A stretch of 64,000 nt of DNA from Lachnospiraceae bacterium UBA3804 (GCA_002368665.1 DFEK01000008.1:186001-250000); one strand, 5' to 3'. Shown: positions 15,816 through 24,896, counted from the stretch's first letter. The notes: generated by a model not told the origin, from the letters alone. Numbers and translations: made by a program.

Positions 15816-16355
15816 ATGTCACGTATAGGAAGAATGCCAATCGCGATTCCCGCAGGTGTAACTGTAGAAGTCGCAGAAAATAACAAAGTGACGGTAAAAG
15901 GTCCTAAGGGAACATTAGAAAGAGTTCTCCCTTCCGAGATGGAAATCAAGGTTGAAGGTGCAGAAGTAGTTGTTTCCAGACCCAATGATTTGAAGAAGAT
16001 GAAATCCCTTCACGGATTGACCAGAACCTTAATCCACAACATGGTTGTAGGTGTTACCGAAGGTTTTGAGAAGAAGCTTGAAGTAAACGGTGTTGGTTAC
16101 AGAGCTTCCAAGTCCGGCAAGAAGTTAACACTGAACTTGGGATATTCCCATCCCGTAGAGATGGAAGATCCCGAAGGTATCGAAAGTGTTGTTGACGGTA
16201 ATAACATTACCATCAAGGGTATCGACAAAGAAAAGGTTGGACAGTACGCCGCAGAAATCAGAGACAAGAGAAGACCTGAACCTTATAAGGGCAAGGGTAT
16301 CAAGTATGCTGATGAGACAATCAGACGTAAAGTCGGTAAGACCGGTAAGAAGTAA
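15816..16355 (+). CDS. rplF: 50S ribosomal protein L6
   Basis: 179 residues. L6 lies near the factor-binding site. SRIGRMPIAIPAGVTVEV, KGPKGTLERVLPSEM and the end motif RRPEPYKGKGIKYADETIRR are intact. AGGAGG lies upstream of the ATG; rplR follows after 19 bp. Confidence 0.97.
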   Translation: MSRIGRMPIAIPAGVTVEVAENNKVTVKGPKGTLERVLPSEMEIKVEGAEVVVSRPNDLKKMKSLHGLTRTLIHNMVVGVTEGFEKKLEVNGVGYRASKSGKKLTLNLGYSHPVEMEDPEGIESVVDGNNITIKGIDKEKVGQYAAEIRDKRRPEPYKGKGIKYADETIRRKVGKTGKK

Positions 16356-16374
16356 GATAAGGAGAGTGTAAAAA

Positions 16375-16743
16375 ATGGTTAGTAAAGAGTCCAGACAGGA
16401 AATTCGTGCAAAAAAGCACAGAAAAATTCGTAACCGTTTTCACGGTACACCCGAAAGACCCCGCTTGGCAGTTTTTCGCAGCAATAATCATATGTATGCT
16501 CAGATTATCGACGATACCGTTGGAAATACTTTAGTTGCAGCATCTACTCTGGATAAGGATGTAAAGGCTGAACTTGAGAAAACCAATAACGTTGACGCAG
16601 CAGCATATCTTGGAAAAGTAATTGCCAAGAAAGCAATTGATGCGGGAATTACCGCTGTTGTATTTGACAGAGGCGGCTTCATATATCAGGGAAAGATCGC
16701 AGCTTTGGCTGAAGCAGCCAGAGAAGCCGGTCTTGAGTTTTAA
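16375..16743 (+). CDS. rplR: 50S ribosomal protein L18
   Basis: 122 residues. L18 binds 5S rRNA together with L5. HRKIRNRFHGTPERPRLAVF and RSNNHMYAQIIDD are clear, ending FDRGGFIYQGKIAALAEAAR. AAGGAGAG precedes the ATG. Confidence 0.97.
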   Translation: MVSKESRQEIRAKKHRKIRNRFHGTPERPRLAVFRSNNHMYAQIIDDTVGNTLVAASTLDKDVKAELEKTNNVDAAAYLGKVIAKKAIDAGITAVVFDRGGFIYQGKIAALAEAAREAGLEF

Positions 16744-16763
16744 GGAAAGGGAGGAAAATAATA

Positions 16764-17276
16764 ATGCAGCGTAACATTATCGATCCTTCAAGTTTAGGAG
16801 AATTACAGGATAGAGTCGTTACCATCAAACGTGTAACCAAGACCGTTAAGGGTGGTCGTAATATGAGATTTACCGCACTTGTTGTAGTAGGTGACGGAAA
16901 CGGCCATGTTGGTGCCGGCTTGGGAAAAGCTGTTGAAATTCCCGAAGCAATCCGCAAGGGTAAAGAAGACGCATTAAAGCATCTCGTACCCATCGCACTT
17001 GATGAGAACAATTCTGTAACTCATGACTATATCGGAAAATACGGTTCTGCGAACGTGCTTTTAAAGAAAGCTCCCGAAGGTACCGGTATCATCGCCGGCG
17101 GCCCCGCTCGTATCGTTTGCGAGCTTGCCGGAATTAAGAATATCCGTACCAAATCTTTGGGATCCAACAATAAGCAGAATGTCGTAATGGCTACCATCGA
17201 CGGACTTTCTCAGATGAAGAGCCCTGAAGAAGTAGCAAGAAACCGCGGCAAATCCGTAGAAGAGATTCTGGCATAA
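16764..17276 (+). CDS. rpsE: 30S ribosomal protein S5
   Basis: 170 residues. S5 works in decoding accuracy and mRNA unwinding. DRVVTIKRVTKTVKGGRNMR, VVVGDGNGHVGAGLGKA and GGPARIVCELAGIKNI are diagnostic. GGGAGG lies upstream. rpmD follows after 34 bp. Confidence 0.97.
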   Translation: MQRNIIDPSSLGELQDRVVTIKRVTKTVKGGRNMRFTALVVVGDGNGHVGAGLGKAVEIPEAIRKGKEDALKHLVPIALDENNSVTHDYIGKYGSANVLLKKAPEGTGIIAGGPARIVCELAGIKNIRTKSLGSNNKQNVVMATIDGLSQMKSPEEVARNRGKSVEEILA

Positions 17277-17310
17277 GATATGCCGGTTAACCCGAGAAAG
17301 GAGTCATAAA

Positions 17311-17493
17311 ATGGCAGACAAGACATTAAAGATTACTTTGGTAAAGTCTCCCATCGGTGCCGTTCCGAAGCACAAAAAGACTTTGGAAGCAATGGGACTG
17401 ACCAAATTGCATAAAACCGTTGAGTTGCCGGATAACGCAGCAACCAAGGGACAGATTCAGCAGGTAGGTTACATGCTGAAGGTGGAAGAATAA
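17311..17493 (+). CDS. rpmD: 50S ribosomal protein L30
   Basis: 60 residues, the normal bacterial L30 length. KITLVKSPIGAVPKHKKTLE and GLTKLHKTVELPDN are typical. AAAGGAG precedes the ATG. The 75-bp gap before rplO holds a short imperfect dyad (TTATCGGTTACCGATAA) just after the stop. Confidence 0.96.
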   Translation: MADKTLKITLVKSPIGAVPKHKKTLEAMGLTKLHKTVELPDNAATKGQIQQVGYMLKVEE

Positions 17494-17568
17494 TTATCGG
17501 TTACCGATAAACATGCGAGTCGTGAAAGTCACGGCGATTAACAGCAACGATTGAAAGGAGATTCCACA

Positions 17569-18030
17569 ATGGATTTATCTAATTTAAGACCCGCTGATGG
17601 GTCCAAACACAGCGATAACTTTAGACGCGGCCGTGGACACGGTTCAGGAAACGGTAAGACCGCAGGTAAGGGACACAAAGGTCAGAAGGCACGTTCCGGT
17701 GCACCGAGACCCGGTTTCGAAGGTGGTCAGATGCCTTTATACAGAAGAATCCCCAAGAGAGGATTCAAGAACAGAAACACCAAGGAAATCATTGCAATCA
17801 ATGTTTCCGTACTGGAGAAGAGTTTTGAGAACGGTGATACCGTTACGATTGAGAGCCTGATCGAAAAGGGCATCATCAAGAACATCAATTCCGGTATCCA
17901 GACAACTGATGGCGTTAAGATTTTAGGAAAGGGCGAACTTACCAAAAAACTTACGGTTTCTGTTAACGCTTTCAGCGAATCTGCAAAGGAGAAGATTGAA
18001 GCCGTAGGTGGAACTGCAGAGGTGATCTAG
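17569..18030 (+). CDS. rplO: 50S ribosomal protein L15
   Basis: 153 residues. L15 is a late 50S assembly protein. MDLSNLRPADGSKHSDNFRR and the glycine-rich block GRGHGSGNGKTAGKGHKGQK are clear. The ATG at 17569 follows AAAGGAG; the upstream in-frame start at 17551 has no such site. The stop shares one base with the secY GTG start. Confidence 0.96.
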   Translation: MDLSNLRPADGSKHSDNFRRGRGHGSGNGKTAGKGHKGQKARSGAPRPGFEGGQMPLYRRIPKRGFKNRNTKEIIAINVSVLEKSFENGDTVTIESLIEKGIIKNINSGIQTTDGVKILGKGELTKKLTVSVNAFSESAKEKIEAVGGTAEVI

Positions 18031-19370
18031 TGTTCAAGACATTTATCAATGCGTTTAAAATCAAAGATATCCGCAAGAAATTGTTCTATACTTTGATGAT
18101 TTTGGTGGTTATCCGGATTGGTAGCCAGATTCCCCTTCCGGGAATTGACGGCGCATATGTGCAGGAAATCATGAAGAGCCTTCTCGGTGAAGGCGGCGGC
18201 GGAATCATTTCCGCCATTACCGGTGGTTCCTTGGAGAGAATGTCCATTCTTGCTCTTGGTATTACACCGTACATTACTTCATCCATCGTTATGCAGCTTT
18301 TGACCATTGCCATCCCGGCATTGGAAGAAATGCAAAGAGACGGCGATGACGGTCGTAAAAAGATCGCAGCCATTACCCGTTACTTAACGGTTGCACTTGC
18401 ACTCATCGAGTCCGGTGCCATGGCGATTTCCTATAAGGGAATCTTAATGGAGCCGTTCAGAAATGCTCTCGGTATCATCTGCGTTATCGTAGCAATGACC
18501 GCAGGTAGTGCATTCTTAATGTGGTTAGGTGAAAGAGTTACGGAAAACGGTGTCGGAAACGGTATTTCCATCGTTCTCGTCATCAACATTATTTCGACCT
18601 TCCCGCAGGATGCGGTTGCCATTTATGAAAGAGTAGTTACGGGCGAAGGAGGAAAAGCTTCTTCCATCCCGTCCATCATTTTGAAATCCGCAGTCGCTTT
18701 GATTGTGGTAATCCTTATGATTATTGCGGTAATCGTATTGAACGATGCGGTCCGCAAGATTCCCATTCAGTATGCCAAGAGAATTCAGGGCAACCGAATG
18801 ATGGGTGGAAATTCCACTTCCATTCCCGTAAAGGTTAATACGGCCGGAGTTATCCCCGTCATCTTTGCGGCGAGCTTAATGCAGTTCCCGGGTCTGATTA
18901 CCAACATGGTAACGAACGGACAGGGTACCAAGAATCATGTATGGGGCGAGATTTTAAAATACATCGGACCTCATAACTGGTTCAAGAGCGGAAGCATGAT
19001 CTACACCCTCGGAATTTTTATCTATGTATTACTGGTTGTATTCTTTGCTTATTTCTACACATCGATTACCTTTAATCCGGTAGAGATTGCGAACAACTTA
19101 AAGAAAGCGGGCGGTTTTGTTCCCGGTATTCGTCCCGGTAAGCCGACCAGCGAGTATTTAAACACTGCATTGAATTACATCATTTTTATCGGTGCTGTGG
19201 GTCTGACGATCGTAGCGGTTATTCCGTACATCATCACCGGTCTGACCGGCGTTGCATTATCCTTCGGCGGAACCAGTATCATCATCGTAGTCAGCGTAGT
19301 TATTGAAACCGCTCAGCAGGTGGAATCCCAGATGCTGGTTCGTAACTACAAGGGCTTCTTAAACGAATAA
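18030..19370 (+). CDS. secY: Protein translocase subunit SecY
   Basis: 446 residues, ten expected membrane segments: the channel of the Sec translocon. The FYTLMILVVIRIGSQIPLPG first segment, the plug-region GGSLERMSILALGITPYITS, and the conserved AYFYTSITFNP and PGIRPGKPTSEYL cytoplasmic loops are present. It starts with GTG, overlapping the rplO stop by one base, so it is translationally coupled to rplO. The 84-bp gap to adk holds a stable hairpin at 19396-19422. Confidence 0.97.
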   Translation: MFKTFINAFKIKDIRKKLFYTLMILVVIRIGSQIPLPGIDGAYVQEIMKSLLGEGGGGIISAITGGSLERMSILALGITPYITSSIVMQLLTIAIPALEEMQRDGDDGRKKIAAITRYLTVALALIESGAMAISYKGILMEPFRNALGIICVIVAMTAGSAFLMWLGERVTENGVGNGISIVLVINIISTFPQDAVAIYERVVTGEGGKASSIPSIILKSAVALIVVILMIIAVIVLNDAVRKIPIQYAKRIQGNRMMGGNSTSIPVKVNTAGVIPVIFAASLMQFPGLITNMVTNGQGTKNHVWGEILKYIGPHNWFKSGSMIYTLGIFIYVLLVVFFAYFYTSITFNPVEIANNLKKAGGFVPGIRPGKPTSEYLNTALNYIIFIGAVGLTIVAVIPYIITGLTGVALSFGGTSIIIVVSVVIETAQQVESQMLVRNYKGFLNE

Positions 19371-19395
19371 AGTAAAGTGTAGTGCATACATTGGG

Positions 19396-19422
19396 GGCAC
19401 ACAGTCATTTTGGCTGTGTGTC
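19396..19422 (+). other. Hairpin between secY and adk
   Basis: GGCACACAG pairs with CTGTGTGTC around a 9-nt loop, with one G-U pair. There is no T run, so it more likely marks an mRNA processing or stability site than a terminator. Confidence 0.5.
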
Positions 19423-19454
19423 CTTGAGCGCTTAATTGCAGGAGAGGGTTACTG

Positions 19455-20096
19455 ATGAAAATTATTATGCTTGGAGCGCCCGGTGCCGGCAAAGGTACCC
19501 AGGCCAAAATGATTGCTGAAAAATACGGAGTTCCTCATATTTCCACAGGAGATATCTTTCGTGCAAATATCAAGAACCAGACCGAACTTGGCATGGAAGC
19601 CAAGAAATATATGGACGAGGGCAAACTCGTTCCCGATGAACTTACGGTTAAGATTTTACTTGACCGTGTAGCCAAAGAGGATTGTGCGAACGGATATGTT
19701 CTGGACGGATTTCCCAGAACGATTCCCCAGGCGGAAGTTCTGACCGAAGCTTTGGAGAAATTAAACGATGCGGTTGATTATGCGATCGACGTAGACGTTC
19801 CCGATGAGAACATCGTAAAAAGAATGTCCGGAAGACGTGCATGCGTAAACTGCGGTGCAACCTATCACATCGTGCACATTCCGCCCAAGACGGAGAATAT
19901 TTGCGACAAATGCGGTTCGGAGTTGATCTTAAGAGACGACGACAAGCCCGAAACCGTATTAAACCGCTTGAAAGTATATCATGATCAGACGCAGCCGCTT
20001 ATCGATTACTACACACAGAAGGGCATCCTTCGTACGGTAGACGGCACGAAAGACATGAAAGATGTGTTTGAAGATATTGTTAAAATTTTAGGATAG
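19455..20096 (+). CDS. adk: Adenylate kinase
   Basis: 213 residues, the long form. It converts ATP and AMP to two ADP. The P-loop GAPGAGKGTQAKM, DGFPRTIPQAE and KRMSGRRACVNCGATYH are typical. The LID domain has four cysteines (CVNC and CDKC), so it is the structural zinc type found in Gram-positives. GGAGAGGG precedes the ATG. It lies within the usual secY-adk-map order. Confidence 0.97.
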   Translation: MKIIMLGAPGAGKGTQAKMIAEKYGVPHISTGDIFRANIKNQTELGMEAKKYMDEGKLVPDELTVKILLDRVAKEDCANGYVLDGFPRTIPQAEVLTEALEKLNDAVDYAIDVDVPDENIVKRMSGRRACVNCGATYHIVHIPPKTENICDKCGSELILRDDDKPETVLNRLKVYHDQTQPLIDYYTQKGILRTVDGTKDMKDVFEDIVKILG

Positions 20097-20162
20097 ACTT
20101 TTCAAAGCGCATGGCGCAGTCTTTGCGGGGAAACCGCAAACAGACAGAAAGGAAGCGAAGAA

Positions 20163-20915
20163 ATGTCGGTATCGGTAAAATCATCAAAGGAAATCGAATT
20201 GATGCGTACATCCTGCAAGATTCTTGCAGAGGTACACGAGAAACTGAAGGAAAATTTAAAGCCCGGAATGAGCACCCTGGAGGTGGATATCCTGGCAGAA
20301 CGCTTCATCAGAGAGCAGGACTGTGTTCCGAATTTCCTTCATTACAACGGCTTTCCCGGATCCGTATGTGTATCCATTAATGAAGAAGTTGTTCACGGTA
20401 TTCCGAAGAAGAGCAGAATTATTAAGGAAGGCGACATCGTAAGCCTGGACTGCGGATGTATTTACAAAGGATACCATTCCGATGCGGCAAGAACTTATGC
20501 GGTCGGCAAAGTCGCTCCGGAACTGGAGAAGTTAATGGAAGTAACCAAAGAATCCTTCTTTGCGGGAATTAAAATGGCAAAGGCCGGAAATCACTTAAAC
20601 GATATCTGTACTGCCATTGAGGAATATATCAAACCGTTCGGCTACGGAATCGTAAGAGAACTGACCGGACACGGAATCGGAACGCATCTGCATGAAGATC
20701 CTTCGATCCCGAACTTCTCGATGAACCGGAAAGGAATTTTACTTGCACCGGGAATGACACTGGCAATCGAGCCGATGGTGAACTTGGGAAGAGCGGATGT
20801 CATTTTCCATGACGACGGATGGACCTGCACCACAGCGGACGGACTTCCTTCCGCACACTACGAAAACACGATTCTGATCACGGAAGGTGAGCCGGAGATT
20901 TTAACTTTACTATAG
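20163..20915 (+). CDS. map: Type I methionine aminopeptidase
   Basis: 250 residues. It removes the initiator Met from nascent proteins. Metal ligands are seen in DIVSLDCGCIYKGYHSDAAR (both Asp), LTGHGIGTHLHEDP (His), AIEPMVN (Glu) and HYENTILIT (Glu). It starts with MSVSVKSSKEIELMRTSC, with no SH3-binding extension. AAAGGAAG precedes the ATG. The KOW-domain gene sometimes found between map and infA in clostridia is absent. Confidence 0.96.
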   Translation: MSVSVKSSKEIELMRTSCKILAEVHEKLKENLKPGMSTLEVDILAERFIREQDCVPNFLHYNGFPGSVCVSINEEVVHGIPKKSRIIKEGDIVSLDCGCIYKGYHSDAARTYAVGKVAPELEKLMEVTKESFFAGIKMAKAGNHLNDICTAIEEYIKPFGYGIVRELTGHGIGTHLHEDPSIPNFSMNRKGILLAPGMTLAIEPMVNLGRADVIFHDDGWTCTTADGLPSAHYENTILITEGEPEILTLL

Positions 20916-20958
20916 TGGAAACGAACACATTGCAACACAGTTTAAATGAGGTGAAAGA

Positions 20959-21177
20959 ATGTCGAAATCAGATGTAATTGAAATTGAAGGAACCGTTACC
21001 GAGAAATTACCGAACACAATGTTCAAGGTACAGCTGGAGAACGGACATGAAGTTCTGGCACATATCAGCGGAAAGCTTCGCCAGAATTTTATCCGTATTC
21101 TTCCCGGAGACAAGGTAACACTGGAACTTTCTCCCTATGATTTAACGAAGGGCAGAATTATCTGGAGAGACAAATAA
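20959..21177 (+). CDS. infA: Translation initiation factor IF-1
   Basis: 72 residues, a full S1-like OB fold. IF-1 blocks the 30S A site during initiation. IEIEGTVTEKLPNTMFKVQL, HEVLAHISGKLRQNFIRILP and LSPYDLTKGRIIWR are diagnostic. GAGGTGAA precedes the ATG. Confidence 0.97.
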   Translation: MSKSDVIEIEGTVTEKLPNTMFKVQLENGHEVLAHISGKLRQNFIRILPGDKVTLELSPYDLTKGRIIWRDK

Positions 21178-21240
21178 GATCCAACGGATTTCAATATGGA
21201 AAGGTGCTGAATTTTTTTGTGAAACCCGACAAAATTTATC

Positions 21241-21269
21241 TTGCATCTTGAAATGTGAAATGATATAAT
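21241..21269 (+). promoter_or_regulatory. SigA promoter before rpmJ
   Basis: TTGCAT (21241-21246), a 17-bp spacer and a perfect TATAAT (21264-21269), with predicted +1 near 21276, 27 bp upstream of rpmJ. It probably gives extra expression of rpmJ and the alpha operon. Confidence 0.7.
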
Positions 21270-21302
21270 GGCAAATGGTCACTTTTTGAAAGGAGGTTTC
21301 AC

Positions 21303-21416
21303 ATGAAAGTAAGATCATCTGTAAAACCGATTTGCGAGAAATGCAAAATCATCAAAAGAAAAGGGAAAATCATGGTAATCTGTGAGAATCCCAAGCACAA
21401 ACAGAGACAGGGATAA
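21303..21416 (+). CDS. rpmJ: 50S ribosomal protein L36
   Basis: 37 residues starting MKVRSSVKPICEKCKIIKRK and ending CENPKHKQRQG. It is the zinc-type L36: three Cys and one His (CEKC, then C and H near the end) form the zinc site. The ATG follows AAAGGAGG. It lies in its usual place between infA and rpsM. Confidence 0.96.
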   Translation: MKVRSSVKPICEKCKIIKRKGKIMVICENPKHKQRQG

Positions 21417-21713
21417 TTAAGGAATTCACTGTCTTATTTGCGCGACTTTTGCGGCTGAGATATAAGCGATCCCGTCAAATCGTTTGTATCGAAAATAAAT
21501 GTGAGGGAGTGTGGATTGCCCGCCAGACTCACCGTGCATTTACTTCTTGATACCGAGAAATATGCTTTTGAAGTATCGGAAAGACCGGAGTTTTCCGGTT
21601 GGGTTTTATTCAAAACCCCAATCAACTAGTATCTGTTAATTATGTGCAAAGGATCATCGTTTGGGTATACGATAGTTTTATCCGGCGCCAAAAAGAAAGG
21701 AAGGAAATTAAAC
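21417..21713 (+). promoter_or_regulatory. Alpha-operon upstream region: putative promoter and structured leader
   Basis: This ~300-bp gap has no gene. TTGCGC (21438-21443), a 17-bp spacer and TATAAG (21461-21466) form a possible promoter, giving a ~240-nt leader. The leader contains GATAC/GTATC (around 21549-21577), an ACCGGA/TCCGGT hairpin (21584-21599) and directly after it a GGGTTTT/AAAACCC hairpin (21601-21618). An autoregulatory r-protein leader is plausible, but I do not recognise a named family. Confidence 0.45.
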
Positions 21714-22082
21714 ATGGCTCGTATTGCTGGTGTTGATTTACCAAGAGACAAGCGTGTAGAGATTGGTTTGACCAGTATCTACGGAATCGGAAGAGTAAGT
21801 TCCGGCAAGATTTTGGAGGCAGCAGGAGTTAATCCTGATACCCGTTGCAGAGACTTAACGGACGATGAAGTTAAGAAGATCGGTGAAGTGATTGCCGATA
21901 CTTACGTAGTGGAAGGTGATTTAAAGAGAGAAGTTGCTCTTAACATTAAGAGACTTCAGGAAATCGGCTGCTATCGTGGTATCCGTCACAGAAAAGGACT
22001 TCCTGTTCGCGGACAGAAGACCAAAACCAATGCAAGAACACGTAAAGGCCCCAAGAGAACTGTTGCAAATAAGAAGAAATAA
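21714..22082 (+). CDS. rpsM: 30S ribosomal protein S13
   Basis: 122 residues. S13 bridges to the 50S subunit and contacts the P-site tRNA. MARIAGVDLPRDKRVEIGL, YGIGRVSSGKIL and the basic tail RGIRHRKGLPVRGQKTKTNA are typical. The ATG at 21714 follows AAGGAAGG; an upstream in-frame ATG at 21642 has no family similarity. Confidence 0.97.
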   Translation: MARIAGVDLPRDKRVEIGLTSIYGIGRVSSGKILEAAGVNPDTRCRDLTDDEVKKIGEVIADTYVVEGDLKREVALNIKRLQEIGCYRGIRHRKGLPVRGQKTKTNARTRKGPKRTVANKKK

Positions 22083-22166
22083 TAGATTGTCAGTTCGATT
22101 ATTCGCAACGTATGATTCAGTTTTGAATCTGTACATTATTGATAATAAGAAAGTAGGTTAGTTTTT

Positions 22167-22562
22167 ATGGCAAAACAAGCGACTAAGAAAGTAGTAAAAA
22201 AGCGTGTCAAGAAAAACGTTGAACATGGACAGGCACATATCCAGTCTTCCTTTAACAACACCATCGTTACTTTAACCGATGCTGAAGGAAACGCATTAAG
22301 CTGGGCATCTGCCGGTGGTCTTGGATTCAGAGGTTCAAAGAAATCTACTCCGTATGCAGCTCAGATGGCTGCAGAAACCGCAACGAAAGCTGCACTGATT
22401 CACGGTTTAAAAACGGTAGATGTCTTTGTAAAAGGACCCGGATCAGGACGTGAAGCAGCAATCCGTGCACTCGCAGCAAACGGACTTCAGGTAACCAGTA
22501 TTACCGATGTAACACCCGTTCCTCATAACGGATGCCGTCCGCCGAAGCGCAGAAGAGTGTGA
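22167..22562 (+). CDS. rpsK: 30S ribosomal protein S11
   Basis: 131 residues. S11 lies in the platform near the E site. HGQAHIQSSFNNTIVTLTD, SWASAGGLGFRGSKKSTPYA and the end DVTPVPHNGCRPPKRRRV are diagnostic. The upstream site (AAGAAAGTAGGTT) is weak compared with the other ribosomal genes. Confidence 0.97.
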   Translation: MAKQATKKVVKKRVKKNVEHGQAHIQSSFNNTIVTLTDAEGNALSWASAGGLGFRGSKKSTPYAAQMAAETATKAALIHGLKTVDVFVKGPGSGREAAIRALAANGLQVTSITDVTPVPHNGCRPPKRRRV

Positions 22563-22591
22563 TGTTTAGTATTGATTAGGAGGATATCGAA

Positions 22592-23185
22592 ATGGCAATA
22601 AACAGAGTGCCTGTACTGAAAAGATGCAGAGCTCTTGGCATTGAACCCGCTGTAATGGGTTATGACAAGAAGTCTAATAGAAAATCCGCTCGTGAAGGCA
22701 AGAAAGTCAGCGAATATGGCCTTCAGCTTCGCGAGAAACAGAAAGCAAAATTCATCTATGGCGTATTAGAGAAACCTTTCCGTAACTATTACGAGAAAGC
22801 TGACCGCATGAAAGGCATGACCGGTGCAAACTTAATGATCATGCTCGAAAGCAGACTTGACAATGTTGTTTTCCGTGCAGGTTTCGCCAGAACCAGAAGA
22901 GAAGCAAGACAGATGGTAGATCATAAATTCTTTACCGTAAACGGAAAGAAGATCAACATTCCTTCTTATCTTCTCAAAGCAGGAGATGTAATTGAAGTTT
23001 GCGAAGGTGTTCGTTCTACTCAGAGAATGAAAGACGTATTTGAAGTAACCGGCGGAAGATTGGTTCCCGGATGGTTAGAGGCTGATGCAGAAGCATTCAA
23101 GATTTCTGTAAAGAACCTTCCTACCAGAGAAGAAATTGACGTTCCGGTTAACGAGATGTTAATCGTCGAGTTGTATTCCAAGTAA
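22592..23185 (+). CDS. rpsD: 30S ribosomal protein S4
   Basis: 197 residues. S4 starts 30S assembly and can act as an operon repressor. The S4 RNA-binding fold is seen in LESRLDNVVFRAGFARTRRE and ARQMVDHKFFTVNGKKINIP. The N-terminal zinc knuckle is absent: the first 40 residues have only a single cysteine (KRCRALGIEP), so this is a C-minus S4. AGGAGG precedes the ATG. Confidence 0.96.
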   Translation: MAINRVPVLKRCRALGIEPAVMGYDKKSNRKSAREGKKVSEYGLQLREKQKAKFIYGVLEKPFRNYYEKADRMKGMTGANLMIMLESRLDNVVFRAGFARTRREARQMVDHKFFTVNGKKINIPSYLLKAGDVIEVCEGVRSTQRMKDVFEVTGGRLVPGWLEADAEAFKISVKNLPTREEIDVPVNEMLIVELYSK

Positions 23186-23225
23186 TTAGCGGAAACATTA
23201 GCCAGACATTAAGGAGGAACCCAAG

Positions 23226-24194
23226 ATGTTAGCATTTGATTTTGACAGCCCGAATATTGAAATCGCCGAATTGTCCGCTGATGGAAAATACGGCAAATTC
23301 GTAGTAGAACCCCTTGAGAGAGGATACGGAATCACCCTGGGAAATTCCCTTCGCCGTATCATGCTTGCATCCTTACCCGGTGCAGCAGTAAGCCAGATTA
23401 AAATCGAAGGTGTACTTCATGAGTTCTCTTCCATCCCCGGAGTAAAAGAGGATGTGACCGAGATCGTGATGAACATCAAGAATCTTGCAATCAAGGATAA
23501 CAGCGACTCCAACGAACCCAAGAAGGCATATATCGAATTCGAGGGTGAGGGCGTTGTAAAAGCATCCGATATTCATGTTGACTCCGACATCGAGATCATG
23601 AATCCGGATCAGGTTATTGCCACCTTAAGCGGCGGCAAGTCCACCAGATTATACATGGAAATGTTAATCACCAAGGGCAGAGGATATGTAAGCTCCGATA
23701 AGAATAAGGGAGAGAACTTCCCCGTGGGCAATATTGCGGTTGATTCCATTTACACTCCGGTTGAGCGTGTAAACATGACCGTTGAGAACACCCGTGTTGG
23801 TCAGATGACCGATTATGACAAACTTACTTTGGAAGTTTACACCAATGCAACCATCAGCCCTGAAGAGGCAGTCAGCCTTGCAGCTAAGGTGTTAAGCGAG
23901 CACTTGAAACTTTTCATCAACCTTTCCGAGAACGGCAAGGAAGCCATCGTTATGAACGAGAAGGAAGATGACGAGAAGGAGAAAGTTCTTGTTATGAACA
24001 TCGACGAACTGGAATTATCCGTTCGTTCTTACAACTGCTTAAAGAGAGCAAATATCAACACGGTCGAGGAGTTAATCTCCAGAACCCAGGATGATATGAT
24101 GAAAGTACGTAACCTTGGACGCAAGTCTTTGGATGAAGTTGTAGCGAAGTTAAACGAGCTGGGACTTTCCTTCAGAGCAAGCGATGAAGTATAA
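23226..24194 (+). CDS. rpoA: DNA-directed RNA polymerase subunit alpha
   Basis: 322 residues. The N-terminal dimerisation domain has FVVEPLERGYGITLGNSLRR and the C-terminal domain (from ~residue 250) has ELELSVRSYNCLKRANINTV and RNLGRKSLDEV, the part that binds UP elements and activators. AAGGAGGA precedes the ATG. The 165-bp gap before rplQ holds an ATTACC-TTCACAT stem (around 24241-24277) and a TGACGGTGA/TCATCGTCA stem (around 24300-24334). Confidence 0.97.
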   Translation: MLAFDFDSPNIEIAELSADGKYGKFVVEPLERGYGITLGNSLRRIMLASLPGAAVSQIKIEGVLHEFSSIPGVKEDVTEIVMNIKNLAIKDNSDSNEPKKAYIEFEGEGVVKASDIHVDSDIEIMNPDQVIATLSGGKSTRLYMEMLITKGRGYVSSDKNKGENFPVGNIAVDSIYTPVERVNMTVENTRVGQMTDYDKLTLEVYTNATISPEEAVSLAAKVLSEHLKLFINLSENGKEAIVMNEKEDDEKEKVLVMNIDELELSVRSYNCLKRANINTVEELISRTQDDMMKVRNLGRKSLDEVVAKLNELGLSFRASDEV

Positions 24195-24359
24195 GAGTCG
24201 CTGACGCGAACCCAAAATGCGGTAAGTCCGAATGGCACGCAATTACCTTCACATTTACTTGTTATGTGAGGTGTAATGATACCCCAAATTACATGCCTAT
24301 GACGGTGAATAAGACCAAAGGCGTCATCGTCAGAATAAGAATCGAGGAGGGAAAGAAAA

Positions 24360-24896
24360 ATGGCAATGTACAGAAAGTTAGGAAGAACATCCAGCCAGAG
24401 AAAGGCACTGCTTCGTAATCAGATTACTGCATTACTTTACAGAGGCAGAATCGTAACGACCGAAGCAAAGGCTAAGGAAATCCGTAAGGGTGCCGAGGCG
24501 CTGATTACTTTGGCAAAGAAAGAAAAAGATAACTACGAAACCGTTACCGTAACCGCTAAGGTTGCCCGCAAAGACAAAGACGGCAAGAGAGTAAAAGAGG
24601 TTAAGGACGGCAAGAAGGTTACCGTATACGACGAAGTGCAGAAAGAGATCAAGAAGGATCTTCCTTCCAGACTTCATGCAAGACGTCAGATGTTAAAAGT
24701 GTTAAATCCCGTTACCGAAGTTCCCACTGCTCCTGCAGGAAAGAAGCGTGGGACCAAGGAAGTGGATATGTGCGCAAAGCTTTTCGATGAGATCGCTCCC
24801 AAGTATGCAGAGCGTAACGGTGGTTACACCAGAATCATCAAAGTTGGTCCCCGTAAGGGCGATGCAGCCATGATGGTAGTCATCGAACTCGTGTAG
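24360..24896 (+). CDS. rplQ: 50S ribosomal protein L17 (long form)
   Basis: 178 residues, about 50-60 longer than the ~115-125 of most bacteria. The core MAMYRKLGRTSSQRKALLRN, RIVTTEAKAKEIRKGAE and the end GGYTRIIKVGPRKGDAAMMV are clear. The extra residues lie between about 70 and 130, including a lysine-rich insert (KDKDGKRVKEVKDGKKVTVY). Long L17 proteins occur in related clostridia. GAGGAGGG precedes the ATG. It closes the ribosomal gene run and is followed by a terminator. Confidence 0.94.
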   Translation: MAMYRKLGRTSSQRKALLRNQITALLYRGRIVTTEAKAKEIRKGAEALITLAKKEKDNYETVTVTAKVARKDKDGKRVKEVKDGKKVTVYDEVQKEIKKDLPSRLHARRQMLKVLNPVTEVPTAPAGKKRGTKEVDMCAKLFDEIAPKYAERNGGYTRIIKVGPRKGDAAMMVVIELV

